Origin: Actinopolymorpha alba DSM 45243
Lineage (GTDB): Bacteria > Actinomycetota > Actinomycetes > Propionibacteriales > Actinopolymorphaceae
Assembly (NCBI RefSeq): GCF_000373925.1
Contig: NZ_KB892761.1
Span: 44,664 to 85,001 of the forward strand
Length of the DNA stretch: 40,338 bases
Direction of reading: 5' to 3'
Shown here: in pieces, positions 16,691 to 24,943 of the stretch
Layout: each line of letters begins with the position of its first letter
How positions within the stretch are numbered: the stretch's first letter is position 1
Position numbers and translations under genes: made by a program
The notes under the pieces: generated by a model
The model's input: the letters and a program-made list of their open reading frames with translations, nothing else
Told to the model about the DNA's origin: nothing
Databases searched by the model: none

Positions 16691-17430
16691 GCGATGCTCC
16701 GGTCCCGCGCACCGCACTCGCCGTCGGCGAAGTACCCGATGTGAGCTGTCTGCGGCTTGACTCGCTCGATTCTCGGTCCGTCGAAGCGCAGGCCGACGTC
16801 ATGGCCGGGGACGAGGATCCCGTCGGTCTCGCGGAGGATGCCTCGGAGACGGACGATGGTGCGATGGCTCAGGTCTTGATCCATGGTGGAGTCGGCGGCA
16901 CCTTTCGTGAGTTCGTGGATGTTCTTGACCGCGTCGCCCGCGAAGATCAGCACGCCGGCGGACGTCGCGACCTGGAATGCGAGATGGCCCGGAGTGTGGC
17001 CGGGGGAGTGGATGGCGCCGATCCCTGGCAGTACTTCGTCCTCGCCGCGGATGCGTCCGACCGCGTCGCCTCGCCGTACGAGATCCTGGATGTGCAGGTC
17101 GGGAACGAACGCCGTACCCGCTGGTTGCCTGCGGCCCCATTCGAGCTCGCGGTCACCGACCCACACCCGCGCGCCGGCGTACATCGTGAAGTTCTGGACA
17201 TGGTCCCAGTGGAGGTGCGTCACCAGTACGTCGGTGATGCTCGATGTCGTGAGGCCCAACTGCTGCAGCCTGTCGTGGATGAGGGGGATGTACTGCGGCG
17301 GGCCGGTGTCGATGAGGACCCTTCGCGAGGCGGACATCAGCAGCCAGAGGCTGCTCCAACCGAACCCCCCGTGTGATGAGGACTTGCCGGGGAAGCCGTC
17401 GATGAGTGGCTGTGCTGTGTAGGCGGACAC
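16687..17430 (-). CDS. Metallo-beta-lactamase fold hydrolase, possible sugar-acid lactonase
   Basis: The 247-residue protein has the zinc motif THLHWDH (residues about 71-77), a later His in IHSPGHTPGHL, an Asp in LIFAGDAV and a final His in LVPGHD. The N-terminal half, SSLWLLMSASRRVLIDTGPP, resembles N-acyl homoserine lactonase-type MBL enzymes. Since it is the first gene of an operon with a uronate dehydrogenase, whose product is a lactone, lactone opening is an attractive role, but this is inference. GTG 17430 is chosen because GGGAGG lies close upstream; a TTG at 17451 is also open but lies inside the operator region. Confidence 0.75.
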   Translation of the reverse strand: MSAYTAQPLIDGFPGKSSSHGGFGWSSLWLLMSASRRVLIDTGPPQYIPLIHDRLQQLGLTTSSITDVLVTHLHWDHVQNFTMYAGARVWVGDRELEWGRRQPAGTAFVPDLHIQDLVRRGDAVGRIRGEDEVLPGIGAIHSPGHTPGHLAFQVATSAGVLIFAGDAVKNIHELTKGAADSTMDQDLSHRTIVRLRGILRETDGILVPGHDVGLRFDGPRIERVKPQTAHIGYFADGECGARDRSIA

Positions 17431-17449
17431 TGCACCTCCCGTGTCCAGC

Positions 17450-17470
17450 AATAGTATTGACTATACTATT
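17450..17470. promoter_or_regulatory. Palindromic operator between the acid-sugar operon and the GntR gene
   Basis: AATAGTAT and ATACTATT form a perfect 8-bp inverted repeat around TGACT in an otherwise GC-rich intergenic region of 76 bp. It is centred between two divergent genes, the minus-strand operon start at 17430 and the plus-strand GntR start at 17507. GntR/FCD regulators commonly bind such AT-rich palindromes and autoregulate, so this is probably the operator of the adjacent regulator. Confidence 0.7.
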
Positions 17471-17506
17471 TTGGTCAACCTGTGAGCACGAGTAAGTTGG
17501 GGCAAC

Positions 17507-18172
17507 GTGAGTGAGAACGGGACCGGCCGGCAGCCGCTGGCGGATCAGATGTATCAGGTGCTGCTCGACCAGTTCATGAATGGCGTGCGGGGCCCAGGCG
17601 AGCCGCTGAACATCGGCGCGCTCTCACGGGAGCTTTCGGTCAGCCAAACTCCGCTGCGTGAGGCGCTGGCTCGGCTCGAGCACACCGGGCTGGTACGCCG
17701 CGAGGCCCTGCGGGGGTACCGCGTCGCGCCGATGATGAGCCTTGTCGAGGTGCGGCAGTTGCGGGACGCTCGCCTCGCCGTCGAGCCGGTGCTCGCCGCC
17801 GGAGCAGCGGAGCATGGCACGCCCGAGTTCCTGGCTGGCCTCAAGGCGTTTCTCGAAGAGTTCGAGTCCTCAGCTGGGGTCGCGGATCGGGAAACGGAGG
17901 GGTTCGAGGCGTACTGGCGCTCGGACGATCGCTTCCACGGTCTGATCGCCGCTCAGGCCGGAAATCCGTTCCTGGAATCGATGTATCTCGCGCTGGCCGG
18001 CCAGATCCAGAGGTTCCGCATGTTCTCGAAGATCGGCCGCACGGGCGTGCAGCATGCAGCACCCGAGCACCGACGCGTCTACGAAGCGATCTCCCGCGGG
18101 GATGCCGATGCCGCGGCAGAAGCCATGCGGGAACACATCCAGGGCGCCGCGGCCCGAATCCTCTCGCCCTGA
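17507..18172 (+). CDS. GntR-family (FCD domain) transcriptional regulator
   Basis: The 221-residue regulator has an N-terminal winged helix (residues about 5-75; IGALSRELSVSQTPLREALA is the GntR signature and GLVRREALRGYRVAPM the wing). An FCD ligand-binding domain follows, with LRDARLAVEPVLAAGAAEH, DDRFHGLIAAQAGN and APEHRRVYEAI. The metal-binding His/Asp residues typical of FCD domains are present. GTG 17507 starts the frame. It diverges from the acid-sugar operon and probably represses it until an aldarate- or uronate-related inducer binds. Confidence 0.88.
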   Translation: MSENGTGRQPLADQMYQVLLDQFMNGVRGPGEPLNIGALSRELSVSQTPLREALARLEHTGLVRREALRGYRVAPMMSLVEVRQLRDARLAVEPVLAAGAAEHGTPEFLAGLKAFLEEFESSAGVADRETEGFEAYWRSDDRFHGLIAAQAGNPFLESMYLALAGQIQRFRMFSKIGRTGVQHAAPEHRRVYEAISRGDADAAAEAMREHIQGAAARILSP

Positions 18173-18174
18173 CG

Positions 18175-18520
18175 GCCGACGCCGTACTGTGTGGCTGTCG
18201 GCGTACTGGTCGTTGCACTCACACGCCGCCACGATACGCCCGTCGATCGTGACGGTCGTGATCTGTGACCAGTCGAAGTACGACTGACCTTCGCGAGTTG
18301 CGACCCAGTCGTCGTACGCAGCGGCAGTTCGTATGCGTCGGTCAGTACGGCGTACGCCACCCTCCGGCTCGCGTCGTCGTGGATGCCGAGATGGACGTCC
18401 ACGCCGGTCCCAGCCGGTCGCGTCTCTCAGCGTCGCCGTCGTGATCACGCCGCCGCGCGGCCCGGACAACAACCAATGCGCAAGGCAGTGGTTGCTGCCA
18501 GGTGCCGACTGCGTGCGACT
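18175..18520 (-). pseudogene. Unrecognised degenerate coding sequence
   Basis: Between the GntR gene and argS, minus-strand frames give protein-like pieces: GGVITTATLRDATGWD, then VDVHLGIHDDASRRVAYAVL in a second frame, then AAYDDWVATREGQSYFDWSQ and TVTIDGRIVAACECNDQY back in the first. They could be one gene with two frameshifts. No family is recognised. Confidence 0.3.
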
Positions 18521-18525
18521 GCACC

Positions 18526-20205
18526 TCACATCCGCTCGGGCGCAGACACTCCGAGTAGGCCCAGCCCGTTGGCCAGGACCGTCCGCGTGGCGGTGACCAG
18601 CAACAGCCGGGCTCGATGAAGGTCGGACAACTCCTCGTCGTCCTGCGGCAGTACCCGGCAGAGGTCGTAGAACTTGTGGAACGCGGACGCGGTGTCCTCG
18701 AGGTAGCGGGCGACCCGGTGCGGCTCGCGAAGCTGCGCTGCGGTGCCCGCCACGCGGGGAAACTCCGCAAGCGTCCGCAGCAGAATGCCTTCCTTCTCGT
18801 GGGACAGCAGCGAGGGGTCGAAGGCCTCGAGAAGTCGGGCGGGAGCGTCGGCTGAGATTCCGAGTTCGGCTGCGTTCCGCAGGATCGAGGACAGCCGTGC
18901 GTGGGCGTACTGCACGTAGTAGACCGGGTTGTCGTTGGTCTGTTTGGCCCACAGGTCCAAGTCGATGTCGATGGTGCTGTCGCAGCTGTAGCGGGCCAGG
19001 GCGTAGCGAGCAGCGTCCACGCCGATCGCCTCGACGAGATCGTCGAGGGTGATCACGGTGCCGGCGCGCTTCGACATCCGCAGTGGCTGGCCGTAGGAGA
19101 GGAGGTTCACCATCTGTCCGATGAGGAACTCCAGGTTGACACCCGGAGTATCGCCGAACGCGGCACACGCGGCGTTCATCCGCCCGACGTATCCGTGGTG
19201 ATCCGCGCCCAGCATCATCAGGCATCGGTCGAAGCCACGCTCGCGCTTGTTGAGGTAGTAGGCGACGTCCCCGGAGATGTAGGCGCCGTTACCGTCGGAC
19301 TTGATGATCACCCGGTCCTTGTCGTCACCGAACTTCTTGGTTCGCAACCACAACGCGCCATCTTTTTCGTAGGTGTTGCCCATGCTGGAGAGCCGGCTGA
19401 TGGCCCGCTCGACGGCGCCGGAGTCGTGCAAGCTGTTCTCGTGGAAGTACACGTCGAAGTCGACACCGAATTCGTGGAGTGTCTTCTTGATCTCGGCGAA
19501 CATCAGTTCCACCCCGACGGACCGGAAGACCTCCTGCGCCTCGTCGTCGGGCAGGGCAAGGGTGTCGGGATGTGCGGCGAGTACCTGCTGGGCGATCTCG
19601 ACGATGTACTGGCCGCTGTACCCATCCTCAGGGGTGGCCGCGCCGCGTGCGCTGGCGAGCAGCGAGCGAGCGAAGCGGTCGATCTGCCCGCCGTGGTCGT
19701 TGAAGTAGTACTCGCGGGTGACCTCCGCGCCGCTGAAGGAGAAGATCCGGCCCAGGGCGTCACCCACGGCTGCCCACCGGGTGCCGCCGAGGTGGATCGG
19801 CCCTGTGGGGTTGGCGGAGACGAATTCGAGGTTGATTTTCTCCCCGGCGTACATCCGGTTACGGCCGTACGACGAGCCGGCGGACACGATCTCCGCTGCG
19901 ATGGTGCCCTGTGCGCCGGCATCGATGCGAACGTTCAGGAATCCCGGACCGGCGATCTCTACGGACGCGATCCCGGTCACCTCGCGGAGTCGGTCGGCCA
20001 GTAGCGCGGCGAGGTCGCGAGGCGGCATCCCCGCCTTCTTGGCGAGTTGGAGCGCGATGTTGGTGGCGTAGTCGCCATGCTCCCGGACCTTCGGTCGCTC
20101 GATGACGACCCGAGCCGGTACTCCATCGGGCAGGGTCACCGTGCCGTCAGCAGTCAGGCTTGTCAGAACGCCTACTACCGCGGATGAGAGCTGTTCGGAG
20201 GTCAC
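18526..20205 (-). CDS. argS: Arginyl-tRNA synthetase
   Basis: The 559-residue class I synthetase has an N-terminal Add1 domain, with [20 protein letters not shown]. The HIGH-type motif appears as [20 protein letters not shown], and the KMSKS-equivalent as [21 protein letters not shown] anticodon-binding C-terminus follows ([20 protein letters not shown]). It charges tRNA-Arg in the cytoplasm. GTG 20205 is chosen because family similarity begins there with [11 protein letters not shown]. The longer upstream frame is not conserved-looking. Length is normal. An argS standing alone between a sugar locus and a tRNA remnant is unusual, so it may be an additional copy; the window cannot show whether another exists. 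Confidence 0.92.
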   Translation of the reverse strand: MTSEQLSSAVVGVLTSLTADGTVTLPDGVPARVVIERPKVREHGDYATNIALQLAKKAGMPPRDLAALLADRLREVTGIASVEIAGPGFLNVRIDAGAQGTIAAEIVSAGSSYGRNRMYAGEKINLEFVSANPTGPIHLGGTRWAAVGDALGRIFSFSGAEVTREYYFNDHGGQIDRFARSLLASARGAATPEDGYSGQYIVEIAQQVLAAHPDTLALPDDEAQEVFRSVGVELMFAEIKKTLHEFGVDFDVYFHENSLHDSGAVERAISRLSSMGNTYEKDGALWLRTKKFGDDKDRVIIKSDGNGAYISGDVAYYLNKRERGFDRCLMMLGADHHGYVGRMNAACAAFGDTPGVNLEFLIGQMVNLLSYGQPLRMSKRAGTVITLDDLVEAIGVDAARYALARYSCDSTIDIDLDLWAKQTNDNPVYYVQYAHARLSSILRNAAELGISADAPARLLEAFDPSLLSHEKEGILLRTLAEFPRVAGTAAQLREPHRVARYLEDTASAFHKFYDLCRVLPQDDEELSDLHRARLLLVTATRTVLANGLGLLGVSAPERM

Positions 20206-20472
20206 CGGTGGATCGTATCGGCGTCGAACTCTGCTCGGCACGAACGTTTCCGGCAGGGCGGCGTTTCTGTAGCGGCGACGAAAACAACCCGCCGTCCTGA
20301 TTCCAACTCGCGCAGCCCCTGAGCGATGGGCACAGTGCGCGCGACTACGGACAAGGAGTCGACGCGGGACCGCCCGCTGTCCGTGCAATCCACATGCAAC
20401 AGCGGGCGGTCAAAGAGGGTGATCAACGGCTACTGGCGGGCAGTCACGTTCCGCCATATGGCCTGGCCAGAC

Positions 20473-20519
20473 TGGTGGGCAGGGGCGGGGTCGAACCGCC
20501 GACCTTCCGCTATTCAGGC
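20473..20519 (-). other. tRNA-Phe 3' half, remnant or attachment site
   Basis: On the minus strand the sequence reads from an anticodon loop CTGAATA (GAA anticodon) through stem GCGGA, variable loop AGGTC, T-arm GGCGG/TTCGACC/CCGCC and acceptor CCTGCCC to ACCA. This is the 3' half of a tRNA-Phe. The bases on the 5' side do not fold into a D-arm or acceptor strand, so no complete tRNA is present. Such halves are left where elements integrate at a tRNA 3' end. The 268 bp between it and argS hold no supported gene. Confidence 0.7.
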
Positions 20520-20558
20520 TGAGTTTGTGCAGGGACGGCACACCGCGAAAGGCGCCGA

Positions 20559-20705
20559 CTAGCCGGCGAAGTAGTCGGCAGCCGATTGAACCCTGCTTGT
20601 CTGGTCGCTCCAGAACGTCGGGTCGGCAGCGACGGATCCGTCATCGCCGATTCGGCCGTCGATGAGTTCGCGGATGATGTCGGCATGCCCGGCGTGCCGC
20701 GCGGT
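20559..20705 (-). pseudogene. DinB/DUF664 family C-terminal fragment
   Basis: Minus-strand codons give TARHAGHADIIRELIDGRIG and then DPTFWSDQTSRVQSAADYFAG to the stop at 20559. The TxRHAGHADIxRELIDG block is the C-terminal metal-site helix of the DUF664 branch of DinB-like proteins. The frame continues upstream but the similarity stops sharply near 20705, so about two thirds of the gene is missing. A second DUF664 remnant lies at 32398-32862. Confidence 0.6.
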
Positions 20706-21013
20706 AGGGGTGAGCGAATCCTTTCCGGCCTGGTCTTTACTCGTAAGCCCTGTGGGAGGTCTCCGGGAGGGGGAGCACCTGTCCACAGGCTCAGCAACAT
20801 CAGGCGACCCTCAGCGGTTCACTTTGCCATCGCCGGTGCGAGGGGAGTAGGGCAGCGTCAACCGTCACTCGTGTCTGCTGAACTGACCTGTGCAGATTCA
20901 AGGCGCCGCTGACGCGGCGCACCGCCCGGCTACCGCCCTTGCGGCGGCGCCGGGGCGCCGTCCTCAGGCTCGGAGGCACTGGGCCCGCCCGGGGGTTCCT
21001 CCGCAGCGGGTTG
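20706..21013. other. Gap with a GC-rich hairpin
   Basis: No gene is supported. GCGCCGC (20903-20909) and GCGGCGC (20914-20920) form a perfect 7-bp stem with a 4-base loop. It could terminate transcription of the broken phosphotransferase gene at 21014-21969. A 14-bp word, CCCTGTGGGAGGTC (20748-20761), recurs at 34236-34249. Confidence 0.4.
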
Positions 21014-21969
21014 TTATGGCCTCTGCGAGCCGGTCCCAGCACGACGGAGGCGCTCGCGAGCCTCGCTCTCGCACAGTGAGGTGATGGGCTGCCCGACCAC
21101 GTGCTGACACTTGGCGTCGCAGGCCCTGGTCCAGACGCCAGCCGCCCACGCCCGCTCGAGTTCGTCGGTGCTGAACTCCCGGCCACGCGCATCGCAATAC
21201 GCGACGAGGAATCGCTCAGTGTCCTCGACGGTGGCTGGCTCGTCCGCGCTGACCGCCGGATACAGCGCGGCAGCGAAGCCGACGAGGACAGCTTCGCTGT
21301 CAGCGATCATGCTGTCCCAGTCGTGCACCACCAGCAGCTCGTCTCCGCTCCAGCGCAGGTTGTCGGCAAGCCAGTCGCAGTGACCGATCACGGCTTCGGA
21401 CTCGCCCGCCCGCAGCCGGTCACGGGCGCGGCGCCCGGCATCGTCGATCCACTCCGGGCCGGCCACCTCATTGAGGTTGACGTCAGGGTCCTCGGGACAC
21501 GGCCACAGTCCGTCCTCGGCGTGATTCCAGGCCGCCCATGACGGCGCCGGGTCGAGCGCGGACACCTCGGCCGGCCGGGGGGGGGGGGGGGGGGGGCTAA
21601 CCTGACCAGCCGCGCGAACGCTTCAGCGAAGGCCCGGGTCGCGTGGTCCGCGCTCGGGAGCACGGCGCCGCCCGGGACATAAGCCTCCGCGGTTGCGACA
21701 TCCTCGCCGAAAGGGGCTGCGCCGGTGAGCGGCTCGGGGCACGGATAACCGGCCTGGAACATGCGGCGCTGGACTTCGACGCAGGCCGCTATCCGCGGCG
21801 AGTCCGGACGCACCTTGACCACGACCGCCCGGTCGTCGGCCAGCCGGAGCCCGATGACCGCGGAAAGGTACCCGGACCTGAAGATCTCACCCGCTGGCGG
21901 GCTGCCGAGATGCTCCATGCACCACTGGGCAAGACGGGCAGGATCCACGTCACTCGCGCGAGATGACAT
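21014..21969 (-). pseudogene. Aminoglycoside phosphotransferase-family gene interrupted by a 20-G tract
   Basis: The first frame, from ATG 21969, gives EIFRSGYLSAVIGLRLADDR, AVVVKVRPDSPR and FAEAFARLVRLAP, the N-lobe of an APH-type kinase fold. After the tract the frame changes and reads ALDPAPSWAAWNHAEDGLW, VIGHCDWLADNLRWSGDE (catalytic loop HxD...N) and LLVVHDWDS (metal-binding Asp) to the stop at 21014. The tract of 20 C on the coding strand puts the halves out of frame; 18 or 21 would restore it. A joined protein would be about 317 residues, a normal size. The substrate is unknown. It may be phase-variable, a pseudogene or affected by a homopolymer sequencing error. Confidence 0.7.
21577..21596. 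repeat. Homopolymer of 20 G
   Basis: Twenty consecutive G on the plus strand lie inside the phosphotransferase-family gene and encode a proline run on the minus strand. Tracts of this length are prone to slipped-strand changes. Confidence 0.9.
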
Positions 21970-22293
21970 CTGAACATCCTTTCACGCGGTCGGCGTGCCC
22001 TCCGCGTGCCCCAAGCCAGGGCCGATCACGGTCCGCAACGGTCAACTACAGTCACGACGGCAGGGTCGAGACGGCGATCGACGCTAGGCCTTGCCTGTCC
22101 ACGCCCGAGCCCCTGCTCTCCTCCTCTGGCGGCTTACCCGTATGCCGGCTTGACCCCAGTGCCAGCCAGACCGCTGCGTGCGATTATGGGCGGCATCTAT
22201 GGGGCACGAGCGGTCGTTCAGGGGTAGCCCGCTAGGCGAGACCGGAGCCTCGACCAGGGGTCCCCGCCAGCCTCCAAGCTGGTGTCGACAAAC
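21970..22293. other. Gap without a supported gene
   Basis: Intergenic DNA lies between the start of the broken phosphotransferase gene and the phosphoesterase promoter. No open frame here shows coding character, and no repeat or RNA was recognised. Confidence 0.4.
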
Positions 22294-22321
22294 GGGCTCT
22301 GCCATCCTGGGTCGCTACAGT
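22294..22321 (+). promoter_or_regulatory. Putative promoter for leaderless phosphoesterase mRNA
   Basis: TCGACA (22294-22299) and TACAGT (22316-22321) are separated by 16 bases. Seven bases after the -10 box comes ATG 22329, so transcription would begin at about the second ATG of the frame. No Shine-Dalgarno sequence precedes either ATG. Confidence 0.45.
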
Positions 22322-22328
22322 CATGCGC

Positions 22329-23090
22329 ATGCGAGCAGCTGTCTTCTCCGATGTGCACGGCAACCTCGCGGCCCTGGATGCCGTGCTTGCCGATGCCATG
22401 GGTGTCGGGGCCGAGGAGTTCTGGGTAGTAGGCGACCTGGTGGCGCACGGGCCGCATCCCGCTACGACCGCTCGGCGCCTCATCGATCTGCCCAGGTCAC
22501 GCGTGGTTCGAGGCAATACCGATCGCTACGTTCTCACCGGGGACCTACCCAGCATGATCCCCTCGATCGATCGGGCACTGTCGACCGCGGAGCTCCAGGT
22601 GCGGATCGAGGCTGCCATGGCCTTTGCTTGGACACGCGGCGCGATAACAGCCGCAGGTGTTTACGACTGGTTGGCTGCGCTGCCGATAGAGCACAGAGTG
22701 ACGTTGCCAGACGGAACGCGAGTACTCCTGGTCCATGCCGCCCCGGGCCACGACGACGGTCCCGGAGTACAAGCGGCCATGAGTGACCAACAGCTCCGCG
22801 ATGCTGGGCTGACCGACGCGGGCGCGGACCTCATCTTCGTCGGCCACACCCACCTCCCTCTCGATCGCACCGTCGGCGACGTCCGGGTAGTGAACCTGGG
22901 CAGCGTCAGCGTGCCGGCGACCGCCGAGCGGCGGGCCATGTGGACCTTGCTCGTCGCCGACGAAACCGGATACACCGTCGAGCAACGGTTTGTCCCGTAC
23001 GACATCGACGCGGTCACCTCGGCACTGGACCAGGTGCACTACCCATCCGCCGACTGGCTCAAGGCCAAGTTGCTCCGACACATCAGGTAG
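22329..23090 (+). CDS. Metallophosphoesterase (YfcE-like phosphodiesterase)
   Basis: The roughly 253-residue protein carries all the calcineurin-like metal motifs: AVFSDVHGNLAALDAVL, FWVVGDLVAHGPHP, RVVRGNTDRY, VLLVHAAPGHD and LIFVGHTHLPLDR. It should hydrolyse a phosphodiester or phosphomonoester in the cytoplasm using two metal ions. GNTD replaces the common GNHD, as in several YfcE relatives. ATG 22329 is preferred over ATG 22323 because of promoter spacing. It is a single-gene unit, intact, between a broken kinase gene and attachment-like repeat 3. Confidence 0.85.
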   Translation: MRAAVFSDVHGNLAALDAVLADAMGVGAEEFWVVGDLVAHGPHPATTARRLIDLPRSRVVRGNTDRYVLTGDLPSMIPSIDRALSTAELQVRIEAAMAFAWTRGAITAAGVYDWLAALPIEHRVTLPDGTRVLLVHAAPGHDDGPGVQAAMSDQQLRDAGLTDAGADLIFVGHTHLPLDRTVGDVRVVNLGSVSVPATAERRAMWTLLVADETGYTVEQRFVPYDIDAVTSALDQVHYPSADWLKAKLLRHIR

Positions 23091-23176
23091 CTCCGCATAC
23101 ACGAAGTCCCTGGACCGTGCCGTCCGTGTGCTATCCGCCACGACCCCTGGGGTCCCTTGAAGGTCAGGCCCGTGCC

Positions 23177-23288
23177 GACCTGGGCAAACATTACCCATGG
23201 AATCTGGCGGTCAAGGGGTCGTGGGTTCAAGTCCCGCCAGCCCGACGCGTAGGTCGTACCTGGCGCGGCGGCGGTAAACGCCCAGGTC
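23177..23288 (+). other. Attachment-site-like repeat 3: tRNA-Pro 3' half between inverted arms
   Basis: Positions 23204-23246 match repeats 1 and 2 with two differences (GGCGG in the loop and CAAGTCC in the T-loop). A perfect 9-bp inverted repeat, GACCTGGGC (23177-23185) and GCCCAGGTC (23280-23288), encloses it; the GACCTG centre is the same as in the other arms. The core-to-right-arm distance is 33 bp, against 8 bp at the other two. Together with repeat 2 it brackets 21.4 kb containing the carbohydrate locus. Confidence 0.65.
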
Positions 23289-23570
23289 AGCGATGGTTTG
23301 GGTTCTGCAACCTTGTCGGCGAGATGATGTTCGTAGCGTGGAGCACGGGGGACCAGATGGGACCTACGAACGCTGGATAGCGAGGCCGGGTCTCCCTGCA
23401 CAGGCAGTCTGGGGCAGGTGGCAACGGACTCTGGTCTCGTGGCCCAGGATGAACTGGGCTCTGGTCGACCGTCGCAACCAAACGGTGGGGGAGAGATTAA
23501 TTACCGGGGATCGTCGCGACGGCTTCCGGAAAACTCGATGTCGGCGACGGGGCGCCGCCTCGCCGCACGG
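23289..23570. other. Gap with GGGACC repeats
   Basis: No gene is supported. GGGGACC (23348-23354) and GGGACC (23359-23364) are about 10 bp apart, similar to the phased repeats at 1699-1729 and 26811-26828. A short palindromic TTAATTA lies at about 23497. Confidence 0.4.
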
Positions 23571-24908
23571 TCAGTCCCGCAGATCGCCGAGCCAGCGCAG
23601 GGCGCGCAGGCCCGGCAGGAAGCAGTACTCGCCGCCGCGGGTGACGACGAACCGCGGCAGCGGGGGCAGGCGCCGGCGCACCGGCCGCCGGGGAACGGTG
23701 AAATCGCTGCTGCCGTCGTGGGACCCGGCGACGGGGTCTTTGGCATCGCCCGCGCCGAAGAACACACTGTCGTTCATCCACTGGGACTGGACAAACTCGA
23801 ACTGCCTCCCCAGGTGGGCCCCGATGAACGCGAACATCAGGCCCCGGTCCACCCCGTCGTCATCCAGGACTCCGTCGGGCAGCGGAGGGCCGTAGACGGC
23901 GCCGCGTCTGATCATGCGGTGCAGCCGCACCTCGCCCGCCACCGAGGCGTCGCGGGGGTTGGCCCGGCGGATATGACAACCGCCAGGGGTGATGAACCCC
24001 GCCGGATCCTCCCGCGCGTACAGGAAGGTGTTGCGCCGGCCGGGGTCCGCGCCGAGCGCGGGGTCGTCGTGGTGCGGGCTGAGCGCCAGCGGAGCTCCGC
24101 TGCGCCAGCGGCCCATGATCTTGGCTGCCAGCAGCTCCTCGTCCTCAGGACCGGTGGCGGCCTGGCGCAGGTAGCGGCGGAACGCGGCGACGTCCTGGTG
24201 GAGTTTGCGGAAGACCGCGTAGCTGCCGTTGCGTCCCAGCACCTCCGGCCGCGGGGTCTGGATGCCGCCGATTTCGTCCTGGTAGCCGAGTACGAACTCT
24301 CCGGCCTTCAGCGGCGCCTCCAGCTGGTTCGATCCGGCGATGCCGCTGCCTTCGATGGCCGGGTGGCTGACGCCGTCGTGGTATCCGAAGTGCTCGGTCT
24401 CGGTGGGCAGCGCGTAGCAGTCCTGCCGCCAGATCGCGGTCACCCCGGTGAGCTGGTCGTAGGTGGGGCGGGCCCGGTCGATGGCCGTCTGAAGCCGCTC
24501 AGGGTCGGGTGCGACCGCGGTGAGCACCACATGGACATCCGGGGTGCCCAGCGGTGCTTCCCAGTGCGCGGGGCTGCTCTCGCCGTCATCGCCCAGCGCC
24601 CTGGCGCGGGTGGCCATCCCCTGCCGGAACTCCCAGGCGAACGTCTCCAGCAAGGCGCTGGGCACGCCGAGGGCCTCCAGTCCGTGGCAGGTGACCGCGA
24701 CACTCACCCACGTCTCCCCCAAGGGGCTGACTGAGTCGGCGGCCGAGGTCACAACCGCGCTCGCGCGCCGCATCAGCTCCCGCCCGTGCGCTCGGTCATC
24801 GATGCGGAACACCAGATAGGTCGCCGCGTACGGGGTCGGCCGGGGGCTGAGCACTCCGCGCTGAATGTCGTCGAGCTCCAGTGCGCCTCGCAATGCGCTC
24901 ACGGACAT
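23571..24908 (-). CDS. DyP-type heme peroxidase
   Basis: The 445-residue protein has the distal motif FGYHDGVSHP (GxxDG, residues about 174-182), the proximal heme ligand block GCHIRRANPRD (His about 312) and the following arginine-rich LHRMIRRG. The N-terminal half contains the first ferredoxin-like domain. There is no signal peptide or Tat motif, so it is cytoplasmic or cargo of a compartment. The long form fits the larger C/D-like group better than EfeB. ATG 24908 directly follows GAGGAGGTG. It is third in an operon behind two uncharacterised genes, 35 bp after the 337-residue protein. It should oxidise an aromatic or other organic substrate with hydrogen peroxide. Confidence 0.88.
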   Translation of the reverse strand: MSVSALRGALELDDIQRGVLSPRPTPYAATYLVFRIDDRAHGRELMRRASAVVTSAADSVSPLGETWVSVAVTCHGLEALGVPSALLETFAWEFRQGMATRARALGDDGESSPAHWEAPLGTPDVHVVLTAVAPDPERLQTAIDRARPTYDQLTGVTAIWRQDCYALPTETEHFGYHDGVSHPAIEGSGIAGSNQLEAPLKAGEFVLGYQDEIGGIQTPRPEVLGRNGSYAVFRKLHQDVAAFRRYLRQAATGPEDEELLAAKIMGRWRSGAPLALSPHHDDPALGADPGRRNTFLYAREDPAGFITPGGCHIRRANPRDASVAGEVRLHRMIRRGAVYGPPLPDGVLDDDGVDRGLMFAFIGAHLGRQFEFVQSQWMNDSVFFGAGDAKDPVAGSHDGSSDFTVPRRPVRRRLPPLPRFVVTRGGEYCFLPGLRALRWLGDLRD

Positions 24909-24943
24909 CACCTCCTCGCTGCTGACTGCGGTGGCCTGCCGCG

